Part shown: piece after piece, positions 8,096 through 17,192 of the stretch
Numbering within the stretch: position 1 is the stretch's first letter
Layout: each line of letters begins with the position of its first letter
DNA from: Azohydromonas australica DSM 1124
GTDB taxonomy: Bacteria; Pseudomonadota; Gammaproteobacteria; Burkholderiales; Burkholderiaceae_C
Assembly (NCBI RefSeq): GCF_000430725.1
Contig: NZ_AUMO01000086.1
Location: 1-32,774, forward strand
DNA length: 32,774 bases
Direction: 5' to 3'
Made by a program: the position numbers and the translations under genes
The notes under the pieces: generated by a model
Seen by the model: the letters and a program-made list of their open reading frames with translations, nothing else
Databases searched by the model: none
What the model was told of the DNA's origin: nothing

Positions 8096-8500
8096 CTACA
8101 CCACCCTCCCCGCCAGCCTCCGCTGCATATACCGCAGCTCGTCCAGGAACCGCGGAATCGCCGCCACCACGTCCGGCCCCATGGGCTCGTCGTCGCTGTG
8201 GCCGACGTGGGCGCGCAGGTCGTGCCACACCCGCCACAGCGGCCAGTCGCCCGGCAACACGCCCTGCTCGTGCGCCAGGTGCACCAGCGTCGGCATGTCC
8301 ATCGCCTCCACCGTCTTCGGGTCCGAGGTGGCCAGCGTCAGGCAGCGCCGCAGCGCCTTGTGCGCCAGGTCGAAGCTGAATTCGAAGCGCTGGATCAGCC
8401 CGTCGCGGATCAGCAGGTCGCTCGGGTCCAGCAGGCAGCGCCGCAGCCCCTCGTCCAGCCGCTCGATGGCCCGCCCCAGCGGCGCGATGTAGAGCTCCAT
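8096..8500 (-). CDS. HI0074/HepT-like nucleotidyltransferase-partner protein, apparently orphan
   Basis: The 134-residue helical protein carries the core of the HI0074 family, the nucleotidyltransferase substrate-binding proteins related to HepT toxins: LIQRFEFSFDLAHKALRRCL followed by WRVWHDLRAHVGH. RAHVGH fits the R-x4-H motif that forms the RNase site in HEPN-type HepT proteins. These proteins are normally encoded next to a small MntA-type nucleotidyltransferase that acts as antitoxin. None is present: the flanking genes are a cupin protein and recC, and the 204 bp downstream hold no trace of one. The ATG at 8500 has a strong GGGAGG site 5 bases upstream, and a GTG at 8506 overlaps that site. 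Family membership is fairly sure; the toxin role is inference. Confidence 0.75.
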   Translation of the reverse strand: MELYIAPLGRAIERLDEGLRRCLLDPSDLLIRDGLIQRFEFSFDLAHKALRRCLTLATSDPKTVEAMDMPTLVHLAHEQGVLPGDWPLWRVWHDLRAHVGHSDDEPMGPDVVAAIPRFLDELRYMQRRLAGRVV

Positions 8501-8694
8501 GGTCACCTCCCTCGTGATGCTGCACGGCCCCAGGCCCGCAAGGCCGGGTCCACGGCAAGCAGAGCGCCCGTGTCCCGCACGGACATGCCCCCGCCGCTAT
8601 CCTCCCGCCCTCGCGCGCGGGCCGCAGGGGTTTCAACCTCCGCCCGGCGGGCCCGGTGACATGCTCTCCCGGCACGCGCGCAGCCGCAGCACCG

Positions 8695-11600
8695 ATGTTG
8701 AGCCTTTGTTTTTCCAACCGTTTCCAGGCGCTGCAGCACGCGCTGCTGCAGGCCCTGCGCACACAGCCCCTCGCTGACCCCTTCGAAAGCGTGCACGTCA
8801 TCGTGCCCGGCGACGCGGTGCGCCAGGCGCTGTCGCTGGCCGTCGCCGACGCGCAGGGCGTGTGCGCCAACCTCGCGTTCAGCACCCTGCCCGACTGGCT
8901 CGCCGCGCAGTGCGGGCGCCTCCTGCCCGGCGCTCCCGGGCTCGCGCCCTTCGCGCCGGCCGAACTCGCCTGGCGACTCCACGGCGTGCTGGGCGACGCG
9001 GATTTCGTGGCCGCGCAGCCGCGGCTGCAGTCCTGGCTCGGCAGCGCCGACGCCCTCATGCGCTGGGAGCTGGCGCAGCGCAGCGCGGCGCTGATGGACC
9101 AGCTCCTGGCCTACCGCGCCGACTGGCTGCAGGCCTGGAGCGACGGCCAGCCCGCCGGCATCGAGGCTGAGACGGACGACGAGGCCTGGCAGGCCGCGCT
9201 CTGGCGCCGCCTGCGGCTGGACCTGGGCCTGGCGCAGCGCCACCCCGCCGAGGCGCTGCTGCTGGCGCTGCAGCGCCTGGACGACGACGCCCTGCACGCC
9301 GCCGGGCTGCCGCGCCGCCTGCACGTGTTCATGCCCTTCGCGCTGGCGCCGCTGCACCTGGCGCTGCTGCAGGCGCTGGCGCGGCGCATCGACGTGTGCT
9401 TCTACGTGCTCAACCCCTGCCGCGAATACTGGTTCGAGGTGGTGGACGCGCGCCGCCTGGCGCGGCTGGAGCAGCAGGGCCGCGCGCTCTACCACGAGGT
9501 CGGCCAGCGGCTGCTGGCCGCCTGGGGCCGGCAGACGCAGGCGCAGCTGGACCTGCTGCTGGACGCCGCCACCGAGGCCGAGATCGAGGACGAGGCCTTC
9601 ATCCCGCACGGCGCCCCCACGCTGCTGGCGCGGCTGCAGGACGCGGTGCTGGCGCTGCACGACCTGGAGCCGGGCAGCGTGGCGCTGGAGCCGGGGGACC
9701 ACAGCGTGGAGGTCCACGTCGCGCACTCGCGCTGGCGTGAGCTGGAAGTGCTGCAGGACCGGCTGCTGGCACTGTTCGCCGCCGACGACACGCTGCGACC
9801 CTCCGACGTCCTGGTCGCCACGCCGGCGCTGGACGCCGCCGCGCCGCTGGTGGACGCGGTGTTCGGCACCGCGCCGCGCGAGCGCTTCATCCCCTTCGCC
9901 ATCGCCGGCCGCACGCCAAGCCGCGTGAACGCGCCGGCGCGCGTGCTGCTGTCGCTGCTGGCGCTGGTGGGCTCGCGCTTCAGCGCCGGCAACGTCTTCG
10001 AGCTGCTGCAGCAGCCGCTGGTGGCGCGGCGCTTCGACTTCGACGCCGACGCGCAGGAGCAGGTGCGCACCTGGCTGCGCGAGGCGTCCATCCGCTCCGG
10101 CCTGGACGGCGGGCGCCACAGCCTCGGCGAAGGCCTGTCGCGGCTGTTCCTGGGCTACGCCTTGCCTTCGGCACCCTCGCAGCCCTTCGGCGACCGCCTG
10201 CCCGCCGGTGCCGCCGAGAGCGAGGAGGACACGCTGGCGCTGGGCGCGTTCTGGCGCTTCGGCAGCACGCTGCGCCGGCTGGACGCGCTGCTGTCGTACC
10301 CGCTGCCACCCGCGCAGTGGCGCGCCGCGCTGCTGGAGGCCGCCGAAGCGCTGCTGGCCCCCGGCGAGGCCGAGCGCGAGGACTGGCGCACGCTGCAGCG
10401 CGCCCTGGCGACGCTGCACGAGCAGTGGCGCGCGGTCGCGCTGGAGGAACCGCTGCCGCTGCCCGTGGTGCGCGCCGCGCTGCAGGCGCAACTCGACGCG
10501 GGCGCGCCCGGCGCAGTGCCCACCGGGCAGCTGACCTTCGCGCCCATGGACGCGCTGCGCGGCCTGCCCTTCCGGGTGGTGTGCGTGATCGGGCTGGACG
10601 ACGGCGCCTTCCCGCGCACCGAGCGCCCGGCCGAGTTCGACCTGCTGGCGCTGGCGCCGCGCCGCGGCGACCGGCAGCGCCGCCACGACGACCGGAATCT
10701 GTTCCTGGACCTGCTGCTCTCGGCGCGCGAGCGCCTGCTGCTGTCCTACGTCGGCCGCGGCGTGCGCGACCACGCGCCGCTGCCACCCTCGGTGCTGGTG
10801 TCCGAGCTGCTGGACGTGCTGCTGCCCGCCATCGCGGCCGACGGCTCCGCGGCGGCGCGCGCCGCCGCGCGGGCCCGGCTGGTGGTCGAGCACCCCCTGC
10901 ACGCCTTCGACCCGATTGCCTTCGACCCGGCCTCCGACCCGCGCCTGCGCAGCTTCGACGCCGACATGGCGCGGGCGCTGCAGCGTGCCGTGGAGCGGTC
11001 GGCGGACGCACCCGCGTGGGAGCCGCCGCTGCCGGACGCCGCGGACGAGGAAGCGGATTCGCTCCCAGCCGCCGCCTCCGAGCTACCCGGCCAGCCCTTC
11101 TTCAGTGCGCCGCTGCCCGTGGCCGAGGAGCACTGGCGCCATGTGACGCTGGAGCAGCTGGCCGCGTTCTTCCGCAACCCCTGCCGCGTGCTGCTGGAGC
11201 GGCGCCTGGGCCTGGCGCTGCCGCGCCCGCGGGAGGCGCTGGCCGAGGAGGAGGACTTGTTGCCTGACGTCCGCTCCCGCCGCGCCCTGGCGCGGCGGCT
11301 GCTGCCCACGCTGGCACAAGGCGGCGACGAGGGCGCGCTGCTGCGCCTGGCCCGAGCCGGCACTGAGTACCCCGCCGGGCAGCTGGGCGGGCTGCTGCTG
11401 CGGCGCGAGATGGACTCGCTGACGGACTACGCCGGCGCGCTGCGCGAGGCGCCGCAGGCGCTGCCGCCCTGGAACGCCACGCTGGACTTCGAGCTGGAGG
11501 GCGAGCCCTGGCAGCTGGAAGGTGCCCGGGCCGACCTGCGCCCGCAGGGCCTGTGGCTGGGCCGCTATGGCGAGGCCGAGCCGCACGACTTCATCGAGGC

Positions 11601-11991
11601 CTGGCTGTGGCACCTGTGGCTGAACGCCGACCGCCCGCCGGGCGTGGCCCCGCGCACGCGCTGGCAGGCGCGCGACGGGGAGTTCGAGCTGGGCGAGGTG
11701 CCGCATCCGCACCGCGCGCTGGCCGAGCTGATGGCGCTGTACCGGCAAGGCTTGTCGCGCCCGCTGCACTTCTTCCCGCGCTCGGCCTGGGACTTCATGG
11801 AAGGCAAGGAATCGCTGCTGCGGGCGCGCGCGACTTGGCGCGGCACGCCGCAGCGCTCCGGCGAAAGCGAGGACGAGGCCTACCGGCTGGCGCTGCGCGG
11901 TTGCGCGGAGCCGCTGGACGATGACTTCGTGCGCTGTGCGCGCGCGGTGCTCGGCCCGCTGCGGCGGTGCTTGCGGGGTGGGCGGGCATGA
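8695..11991 (+). CDS. recC: Exodeoxyribonuclease V gamma subunit RecC
   Basis: The 1098-residue protein is close to E. coli RecC in length (1122). It starts with the typical LCFSNRFQALQHALLQAL and contains further family blocks such as VHVAHSRWRELEVLQDRLL, LTFAPMDALRGLPF and VCVIGLDDGAFPR, then HDDRNLFLDLLLSAR. RecC is the helicase-like, non-catalytic subunit of RecBCD that splits the duplex and scans for the Chi sequence. The ATG at 8695 gives the conserved N-terminus; the open frame extends to 8656 but the extra residues have no family character. The stop overlaps the recB start (ATGA at 11988-11991), so recC and recB are translationally coupled. The gene is divergent from the HepT-like gene. 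Confidence 0.95.
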   Translation: MLSLCFSNRFQALQHALLQALRTQPLADPFESVHVIVPGDAVRQALSLAVADAQGVCANLAFSTLPDWLAAQCGRLLPGAPGLAPFAPAELAWRLHGVLGDADFVAAQPRLQSWLGSADALMRWELAQRSAALMDQLLAYRADWLQAWSDGQPAGIEAETDDEAWQAALWRRLRLDLGLAQRHPAEALLLALQRLDDDALHAAGLPRRLHVFMPFALAPLHLALLQALARRIDVCFYVLNPCREYWFEVVDARRLARLEQQGRALYHEVGQRLLAAWGRQTQAQLDLLLDAATEAEIEDEAFIPHGAPTLLARLQDAVLALHDLEPGSVALEPGDHSVEVHVAHSRWRELEVLQDRLLALFAADDTLRPSDVLVATPALDAAAPLVDAVFGTAPRERFIPFAIAGRTPSRVNAPARVLLSLLALVGSRFSAGNVFELLQQPLVARRFDFDADAQEQVRTWLREASIRSGLDGGRHSLGEGLSRLFLGYALPSAPSQPFGDRLPAGAAESEEDTLALGAFWRFGSTLRRLDALLSYPLPPAQWRAALLEAAEALLAPGEAEREDWRTLQRALATLHEQWRAVALEEPLPLPVVRAALQAQLDAGAPGAVPTGQLTFAPMDALRGLPFRVVCVIGLDDGAFPRTERPAEFDLLALAPRRGDRQRRHDDRNLFLDLLLSARERLLLSYVGRGVRDHAPLPPSVLVSELLDVLLPAIAADGSAAARAAARARLVVEHPLHAFDPIAFDPASDPRLRSFDADMARALQRAVERSADAPAWEPPLPDAADEEADSLPAAASELPGQPFFSAPLPVAEEHWRHVTLEQLAAFFRNPCRVLLERRLGLALPRPREALAEEEDLLPDVRSRRALARRLLPTLAQGGDEGALLRLARAGTEYPAGQLGGLLLRREMDSLTDYAGALREAPQALPPWNATLDFELEGEPWQLEGARADLRPQGLWLGRYGEAEPHDFIEAWLWHLWLNADRPPGVAPRTRWQARDGEFELGEVPHPHRALAELMALYRQGLSRPLHFFPRSAWDFMEGKESLLRARATWRGTPQRSGESEDEAYRLALRGCAEPLDDDFVRCARAVLGPLRRCLRGGRA

Positions 11992-14900
11992 GCCGCACTC
12001 CCCTGGACCTCTTTGCCGCCCCGCTCGACGGCATCCGCCTGATCGAGGCTTCGGCCGGCACGGGCAAGACCTGGCACGTCTGCGGCCTGGTGCTGCGGCT
12101 GCTGCTGGAGCGCGGCCTGGAGCTGCCGCAGATCCTGGTGCTCACCTTCACCAATGCCGCCACCGCCGAGCTGCGCGAGCGCATCCGCGCCCGGGTGGTG
12201 GAGACGCTGGAGCTGCTGCAGGGCGGCGACGCCCACGACGCCGACCCCTTCGTGCCCGAGTTGCTGCGCCACCTGCGCGACGCGCACGGCCTGGACGACG
12301 CCACGCTGGCGCAGCGCCTGCGGCTGGCGCTGCAGAGCTTCGACGAGGCGGCGATCTTCACCATCCACGGCTTCTGCCAGCGGGCGCTGGCCGAGCTGCC
12401 CTTCGCCGCCGGGCTGCCGCTGGCGCTGACGCCGCTGGCCGACGACTCACCGCTGCTGCTGCAGGCCGTGCACGACTTCTGGCGCCGCCACGTCGCCACC
12501 GAGGACCTCGACCCCGCCCTGGCCGCGCACCTGGCCGCCCGCCGCGACACGCCACGGAAATTCGCCGCGCTGATGGCGCGGCGCCTGGGCAAGCCGCTGT
12601 CGCCCACCCTGTGGCCCGCGGCGCTGGACGAGGCGGCGGACGACGCCCCCACCGCCGGCCTCGCCGAGGCTTTTGACGCTGCGCGCGCCTGCTGGCAGTC
12701 CGGGCGCGAGGCCGTGGCGCAGGCGCTGCGCGGCGCGGCGCCGGGCCTGTACGCCCAGAGCTACAGCGCCGAAGGCATTGCCACCGCACTGGCTGGCTGG
12801 CAGCGCTGGATGCACGGCGGCGACGCGCTCGCGCCGCTGGACCTGGAGGGCGACAAGCTGGAGCTGCTGTGCGCCGGCACGCTGGCGCAGCGCACGCGCA
12901 AGGGTTCCAGCCCGCCAGTGCACCCCTTCTTCGGCCTGGCGGACGCGCTGCTGGCCGCGCGGCACCGGGCGGACGAGCAGCTGGAGCTGGCCCGGCTGCG
13001 GCTGCTGCGGCGGCTGTTCGAGGAGGCCGGCACCGCGCTGCGCCAGCGCAAGCGCGAGCTGCGGGTGGCCGCCTTCGACGACATGCTGTTCAACCTGCAC
13101 GAGCGGCTGCAGGCGGTGCCGACCCTGGCGGCGGCGCTGCGCGCGCGCTTCCCGGCGGCGCTGATCGACGAGTTCCAGGACACCGATCCGCTGCAATGGG
13201 CCATCGTCGAGAAGGTCTGGGGCGAGGCAGACGCGCCGCTGCTGCTGGTGGGCGACCCCAAGCAGGCGATCTACGGCTTCCGCAACGCCGACCTGCACAC
13301 CTACCTGCGCGCGCGCGAGCGCGCCGAGGCCGTCTACACGCTGGACCGCAACCAGCGCTCCAGCGCGGCGCTGGTGTCGGCGCTGAACCACCTGTTCCTG
13401 TCGCACGGCCGCGGCTTCCTGCTGCCGGGGCTGGAGATCGCGCCGGTGGGCGTGGGTACCCGGCCGCGCCCGGCCTTCGAGGACGACTCCCCCGCCGCTG
13501 GCGACCTGGGCGCGCTGCAGCTGTGGCTGCTGCCGCGCGGCCAGGGCAATCAACCCCCGCTGCGCGAGGCGGCGCTGCACGCGACCGTGCAGGCGACGGC
13601 AGCGGAGATCGCGCGGCTGCTGCGCGAGGGCCGCGCCGGGCGCATGCGGGTGGACGGCCGGCCGCTGGCGGGCGGGGACATCGCCGTGCTGGTGCGCAGC
13701 CACGCGCAGGGCGCGCTGGTGCGCCAGGCGCTGGCCGCGCTGGGCGTGGGCAGCGTGGCGCTGTCACCGGCCAGCGTGTTCCACGCGCCGGAGGCCGGCG
13801 AACTGCACAGCGTGCTGGCCGCGGTGCTGGAGCCCGCGCACGCCGGCCGGCTGCGCGCCGCGCTGGCGACCGAGGCCATGGGCTTCGACGCCGCGGCCCT
13901 GGAAGCGCTGGAGCAGGACGAAACCGCCCTGGCCGCGCACCTGGAGCGCTTCGCCGGCTGGCGCGCGTGCTGGTTCGAGCACGGCGTGGCGGCGATGCTG
14001 CGGCGCTGGCTGCAGGAGGCCGGCGTGGCCGCGCGGCTGCTGGCGCGCCCGGACGGCGCGCGGCGGCTCACGAACCTGCTGCACCTGGGCGAGCGGCTGC
14101 ACGAGGCCGCCGAGCAGCAAGGCGTGTCGGCCGAGGGGCTGCTGCGCTGGCTGGCGCTGCGCCGTGCGCAGCCGGGCGCGGACGAGGCCGACCAGCTGCG
14201 GCTGGAGTCGGACCAGGCGCTGGTGCGCATCGTCACCATCCACAAGGCCAAGGGGCTGGAGTACGGCGTCGTGTTCTGCCCCTTCCTGTGGGACGCGCAG
14301 GCGCCGCCGGCCGCCGCGCCGGGCATGGTGGACACGCACGACGCCGAGGGCCGGCCGGTGATGGACCTGCGCGCGGGCTGCGACGACACCCGCGCCGAGG
14401 CGGCGCTGAAGCTGCGGCAGCGCATGGAGCAGGCGGCCGAGTCGCTGCGCCTGGCCTACGTGGCGCTCACGCGCGCGGTGCACCGCTGCTACCTGGTGGT
14501 CGGCCCCTACACGGCGCGCGCCGGCAAGGGCTTCAGCACGCAGGCCGGCACCCGCGCGGTGCTGAACTGGCTGGCGGCAGGAGACGAGTACCCGGACGCC
14601 GCGCAGTGGCTCGACCACGGGCTGCAGCCGGCGGACATCGAGGCGGCGTGGCGGCGGCTGGCCGCCGGCAACGACGCCATCCGGCTTACGCCGCTGCCCG
14701 CAGCGCCGGGCGAGCCGCTGCCGCCGGCACCGGCGCGGCGGCTGGAAGCGCTGCCGGCGCCGCAGCGCATCAGCGCGGGCTGGCGTGTCCTCGACGGCGG
14801 CGCGCTGGAGCCGGCACCCGTACCGGCGGCGGACGCGGGTTCCGAGGACGACGCGCGGGAGCCGCCGGGTACGGTTCGGGCGGCGCTGGCGCGCGACGAC

Positions 14901-15629
14901 GTGCTGCGCTTCCCGGACGGCCCGGCAGCGGCGGACGCGATCCGCCTAGCCCTGGCGCGCGCCGATTTCACCGATCCGGCGTCCTGGGAGGAAGCGGCCT
15001 GGGCGGCGCTGCGCGCGCATCCGCAGTCGGGCACCTGGGGCAGCCACGGCGAGGCGCGCGAGCGGGCGCAGGCGGCGATGCTGCAGCGCATGCTGCAGGA
15101 CGTGCTCTCCACCGAGATCGCGCCGGGCCTGCGGCTGCGGCACTTGGAGCGCGGACGGTGGCTGAGCGCTCTGGAGCTGACCTTGCCGACGTCCAGCCTC
15201 ACGGCCGGGGAGCTGGCGGCGCTGGGCCTGCCGGCAGATCCAGCGCAGACACCGGAGGCGCCGGGCAGCTACCTGCGCGGCGTGGTCGACCTGGTGTTCG
15301 AGCACGAGGGCCGCTGGTGGCTGCTGGACTGGAGCGCCGCGCTGCCGGGCCTGCGGGCGCGGGACTACAGCGCCGAGGCGCTGGCGCGCGACGCCACGGC
15401 CCGGGGTTACGGGCGGCAGGCGCTGCTGCACACCCTGGCGCTGCAGCGCTGGCTGCGCCAGCGCGTGCCGGGCTGGCTCGCTGAGACGCACTTTGGCGGC
15501 GCGCTGCGGCTGTACGTGCGCGGGGTGCGGCCGGGGTGGCGGCAGGAGGATGGGTCGCCGTGCGGGGTGGTGCAGACGCGGTCGCTGGAGGCGTGGTCGA
15601 GGGGGCTGGAGGGATTGCTGGAGGAGTGA
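11988..15629 (+). CDS. recB: Exodeoxyribonuclease V beta subunit RecB; nuclease site appears degraded
   Basis: The 1213-residue protein (E. coli RecB is 1180) is an SF1A UvrD-type helicase fused to a C-terminal nuclease domain. Helicase motifs are intact: ASAGTGKT (21-28), LIDEFQDTDPLQW (about 390-403), VGDPKQAIYGFR (about 418), IVTIHKAKGLEY (about 748) and LRLAYVALTRAVHRCYLVVG. The nuclease domain aligns well with E. coli RecB around GVVDLVF and YGRQALLHTLALQRWLR. However, the catalytic residues seem partly lost. Asp1067 and Asp1080 are kept (D1101, D1114, same 13-residue spacing), but the Lys of the LDYK motif is Ser (LLDWSAA, S1116) and the His956 position reads Arg (R986 in DAIRLAL). The gene overlaps recC by 4 bases and is followed after 66 bp by an HtrA-type protease gene. 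Confidence 0.95.
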   Translation: MSRTPLDLFAAPLDGIRLIEASAGTGKTWHVCGLVLRLLLERGLELPQILVLTFTNAATAELRERIRARVVETLELLQGGDAHDADPFVPELLRHLRDAHGLDDATLAQRLRLALQSFDEAAIFTIHGFCQRALAELPFAAGLPLALTPLADDSPLLLQAVHDFWRRHVATEDLDPALAAHLAARRDTPRKFAALMARRLGKPLSPTLWPAALDEAADDAPTAGLAEAFDAARACWQSGREAVAQALRGAAPGLYAQSYSAEGIATALAGWQRWMHGGDALAPLDLEGDKLELLCAGTLAQRTRKGSSPPVHPFFGLADALLAARHRADEQLELARLRLLRRLFEEAGTALRQRKRELRVAAFDDMLFNLHERLQAVPTLAAALRARFPAALIDEFQDTDPLQWAIVEKVWGEADAPLLLVGDPKQAIYGFRNADLHTYLRARERAEAVYTLDRNQRSSAALVSALNHLFLSHGRGFLLPGLEIAPVGVGTRPRPAFEDDSPAAGDLGALQLWLLPRGQGNQPPLREAALHATVQATAAEIARLLREGRAGRMRVDGRPLAGGDIAVLVRSHAQGALVRQALAALGVGSVALSPASVFHAPEAGELHSVLAAVLEPAHAGRLRAALATEAMGFDAAALEALEQDETALAAHLERFAGWRACWFEHGVAAMLRRWLQEAGVAARLLARPDGARRLTNLLHLGERLHEAAEQQGVSAEGLLRWLALRRAQPGADEADQLRLESDQALVRIVTIHKAKGLEYGVVFCPFLWDAQAPPAAAPGMVDTHDAEGRPVMDLRAGCDDTRAEAALKLRQRMEQAAESLRLAYVALTRAVHRCYLVVGPYTARAGKGFSTQAGTRAVLNWLAAGDEYPDAAQWLDHGLQPADIEAAWRRLAAGNDAIRLTPLPAAPGEPLPPAPARRLEALPAPQRISAGWRVLDGGALEPAPVPAADAGSEDDAREPPGTVRAALARDDVLRFPDGPAAADAIRLALARADFTDPASWEEAAWAALRAHPQSGTWGSHGEARERAQAAMLQRMLQDVLSTEIAPGLRLRHLERGRWLSALELTLPTSSLTAGELAALGLPADPAQTPEAPGSYLRGVVDLVFEHEGRWWLLDWSAALPGLRARDYSAEALARDATARGYGRQALLHTLALQRWLRQRVPGWLAETHFGGALRLYVRGVRPGWRQEDGSPCGVVQTRSLEAWSRGLEGLLEE

Positions 15630-15695
15630 GCTGCGCTCCCATTCGGCACACCCCTTGCCAAACGCGGGGCACATTTCCGACCGATCGAGGCCACC

Positions 15696-17168
15696 ATGAC
15701 GCCCCGCATTTCCTCCACCGCCCTGCTGCTGGCTGCCCTGCTGGCCGGCTGCGGACCCCGCTCCACGACCGAGGCGCCGCCCGCCACCGCGGCTTCCGCG
15801 CCCGCCAGCGCGCCGGCGGCGGCCATCGGCCCGCTGCCGGCCGGGGCCAACGACTTCACGGCGCTGGTGAAGAAGGTCGGGCCGGCGGTGGTCAACGTCA
15901 CCACGGTGCAGGCAGCGCGGGCACAGCCGGGGCAACCGCTGCCGCCAGGCGATCCGCTGTCGGAGTTCTTCCGCCGCTTCATGCCGCCGCCAGACCAGCA
16001 GCCCGAGCAGCGCAGCCAGGGCATCGGCTCGGGCTTCGTGATCGACGCGCAAGGCCACATCCTGACCAACGCCCACGTGGTGGCCGACGCCGAGGAGGTG
16101 ACGGTGCGGCTGGCGGACTCCAAGCGCGAGTACAAGGCGCGCGTGGTGGGCAGCGACACGCTCACCGACGTGGCGCTGCTCAAGGTCGACGCCCCCAACC
16201 TGCCCGTGGCGCCCATCGGCCACTCGGCGCAGCTGCAGCCGGGCGAGTGGGTGGCGGCCATCGGCTCGCCCTTCGGCTTCGCCAACACCATCACCGCCGG
16301 CATCGTCAGCGCCACGCAGCGCTCGCTGCCGGACGAGACCTACGTGCCCTTCATCCAAACCGACGTGGCGGTAAACCCCGGCAACTCCGGCGGCCCGCTG
16401 CTGAACATGCGCGGCGAGGTGGTGGGCATCAACTCGCAGATCTACAGCCGCTCGGGCGGCTACATGGGCATCTCCTTCGCGATCCCCATCGACATGGCGA
16501 TGGACATCGCCCAGCAGCTGCGCACCACCGGGCACGTCACGCGCGGGCGGCTGGGCATCGGCATCCAGGAGGTGAGCGAGCCGCTGGCGCAGTCCTTCAA
16601 GCTCGACAGCGCGCGCGGCGCGCTGGTGACGGCAGTGGAGCCGGGCAGCCCGGCGGCCAAGGCCGGCATCGTGCCGGGGGACGTGATCCTGCGCTTCGGC
16701 GAGCAGGCGGTGGCCGACGCCACGGCGCTGCCGCGCATGGTGGCGGGCACCAAGCCGGGCACCGAGGTGCCGGTCGAGGTCTGGCGCAACGGCGCCAGCG
16801 CCACGGTCCGGGCCACGGTGGCGGCGGCGCCGAACCCGCAGGTGGCACAGGCCCAGCCGGCCGCGCAGGGCGTGGCACCGAAGCCGACCTCGGTGCAGCT
16901 GGGCATCGCCGTGAGCGAGCTGCCACCGGCAGCGCGGCGCGCGCTGGGCGTGGAGTACGGACTGGTGGTGGAAGAGCTGCAGCCGGGCGTGGCGCGCGCG
17001 GGGCTGCAGCAGGGCGACGTGATCGTCGCCGTCAACGGCCAGCGCTTCGGCAGCCTGGAGGATTTCCAGCGCCGACTGGCCCAGGCCCCCGCTGGCGGCA
17101 GCGTGGCGCTGCTGGTGCGGCGCGGAGAGGCGAGCCTGTTCGTGCCGGTGCCGGTGGGCAAGGGGTGA
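15696..17168 (+). CDS. HtrA/Deg-family periplasmic serine protease, probable lipoprotein
   Basis: The 490-residue protein begins with a lipoprotein signal (LLLAALLAGCG, lipobox LAGC, Cys19) and an Ala/Pro-rich linker to about residue 45. A trypsin-like domain follows with a complete triad: His127 in TNAHVV, Asp158 in TDVALLKVD and Ser231 in GNSGGPL. Two PDZ domains come next (about 285-375 and 400-485). This is the DegP/DegQ/MucD layout, a protease and chaperone for misfolded envelope proteins. Glycine after the Cys suggests outer-membrane sorting. The ATG at 15696 gives the signal peptide; upstream GAGGCCACC is a weak ribosome site. It lies 66 bp after recB and 24 bp before recD in the same direction, an odd place because its envelope role has no known link to RecBCD. 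Confidence 0.93.
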   Translation: MTPRISSTALLLAALLAGCGPRSTTEAPPATAASAPASAPAAAIGPLPAGANDFTALVKKVGPAVVNVTTVQAARAQPGQPLPPGDPLSEFFRRFMPPPDQQPEQRSQGIGSGFVIDAQGHILTNAHVVADAEEVTVRLADSKREYKARVVGSDTLTDVALLKVDAPNLPVAPIGHSAQLQPGEWVAAIGSPFGFANTITAGIVSATQRSLPDETYVPFIQTDVAVNPGNSGGPLLNMRGEVVGINSQIYSRSGGYMGISFAIPIDMAMDIAQQLRTTGHVTRGRLGIGIQEVSEPLAQSFKLDSARGALVTAVEPGSPAAKAGIVPGDVILRFGEQAVADATALPRMVAGTKPGTEVPVEVWRNGASATVRATVAAAPNPQVAQAQPAAQGVAPKPTSVQLGIAVSELPPAARRALGVEYGLVVEELQPGVARAGLQQGDVIVAVNGQRFGSLEDFQRRLAQAPAGGSVALLVRRGEASLFVPVPVGKG

Positions 17169-17192
17169 CGCCGGCGCAGCGGATCGGTTGCA

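Noticed and set aside
8503..10902. Very long minus-strand open frame under recC
   Set aside because: It is an Arg/Gln/Ala-rich antisense shadow, as expected in GC-rich DNA, while recC on the plus strand is unmistakable.
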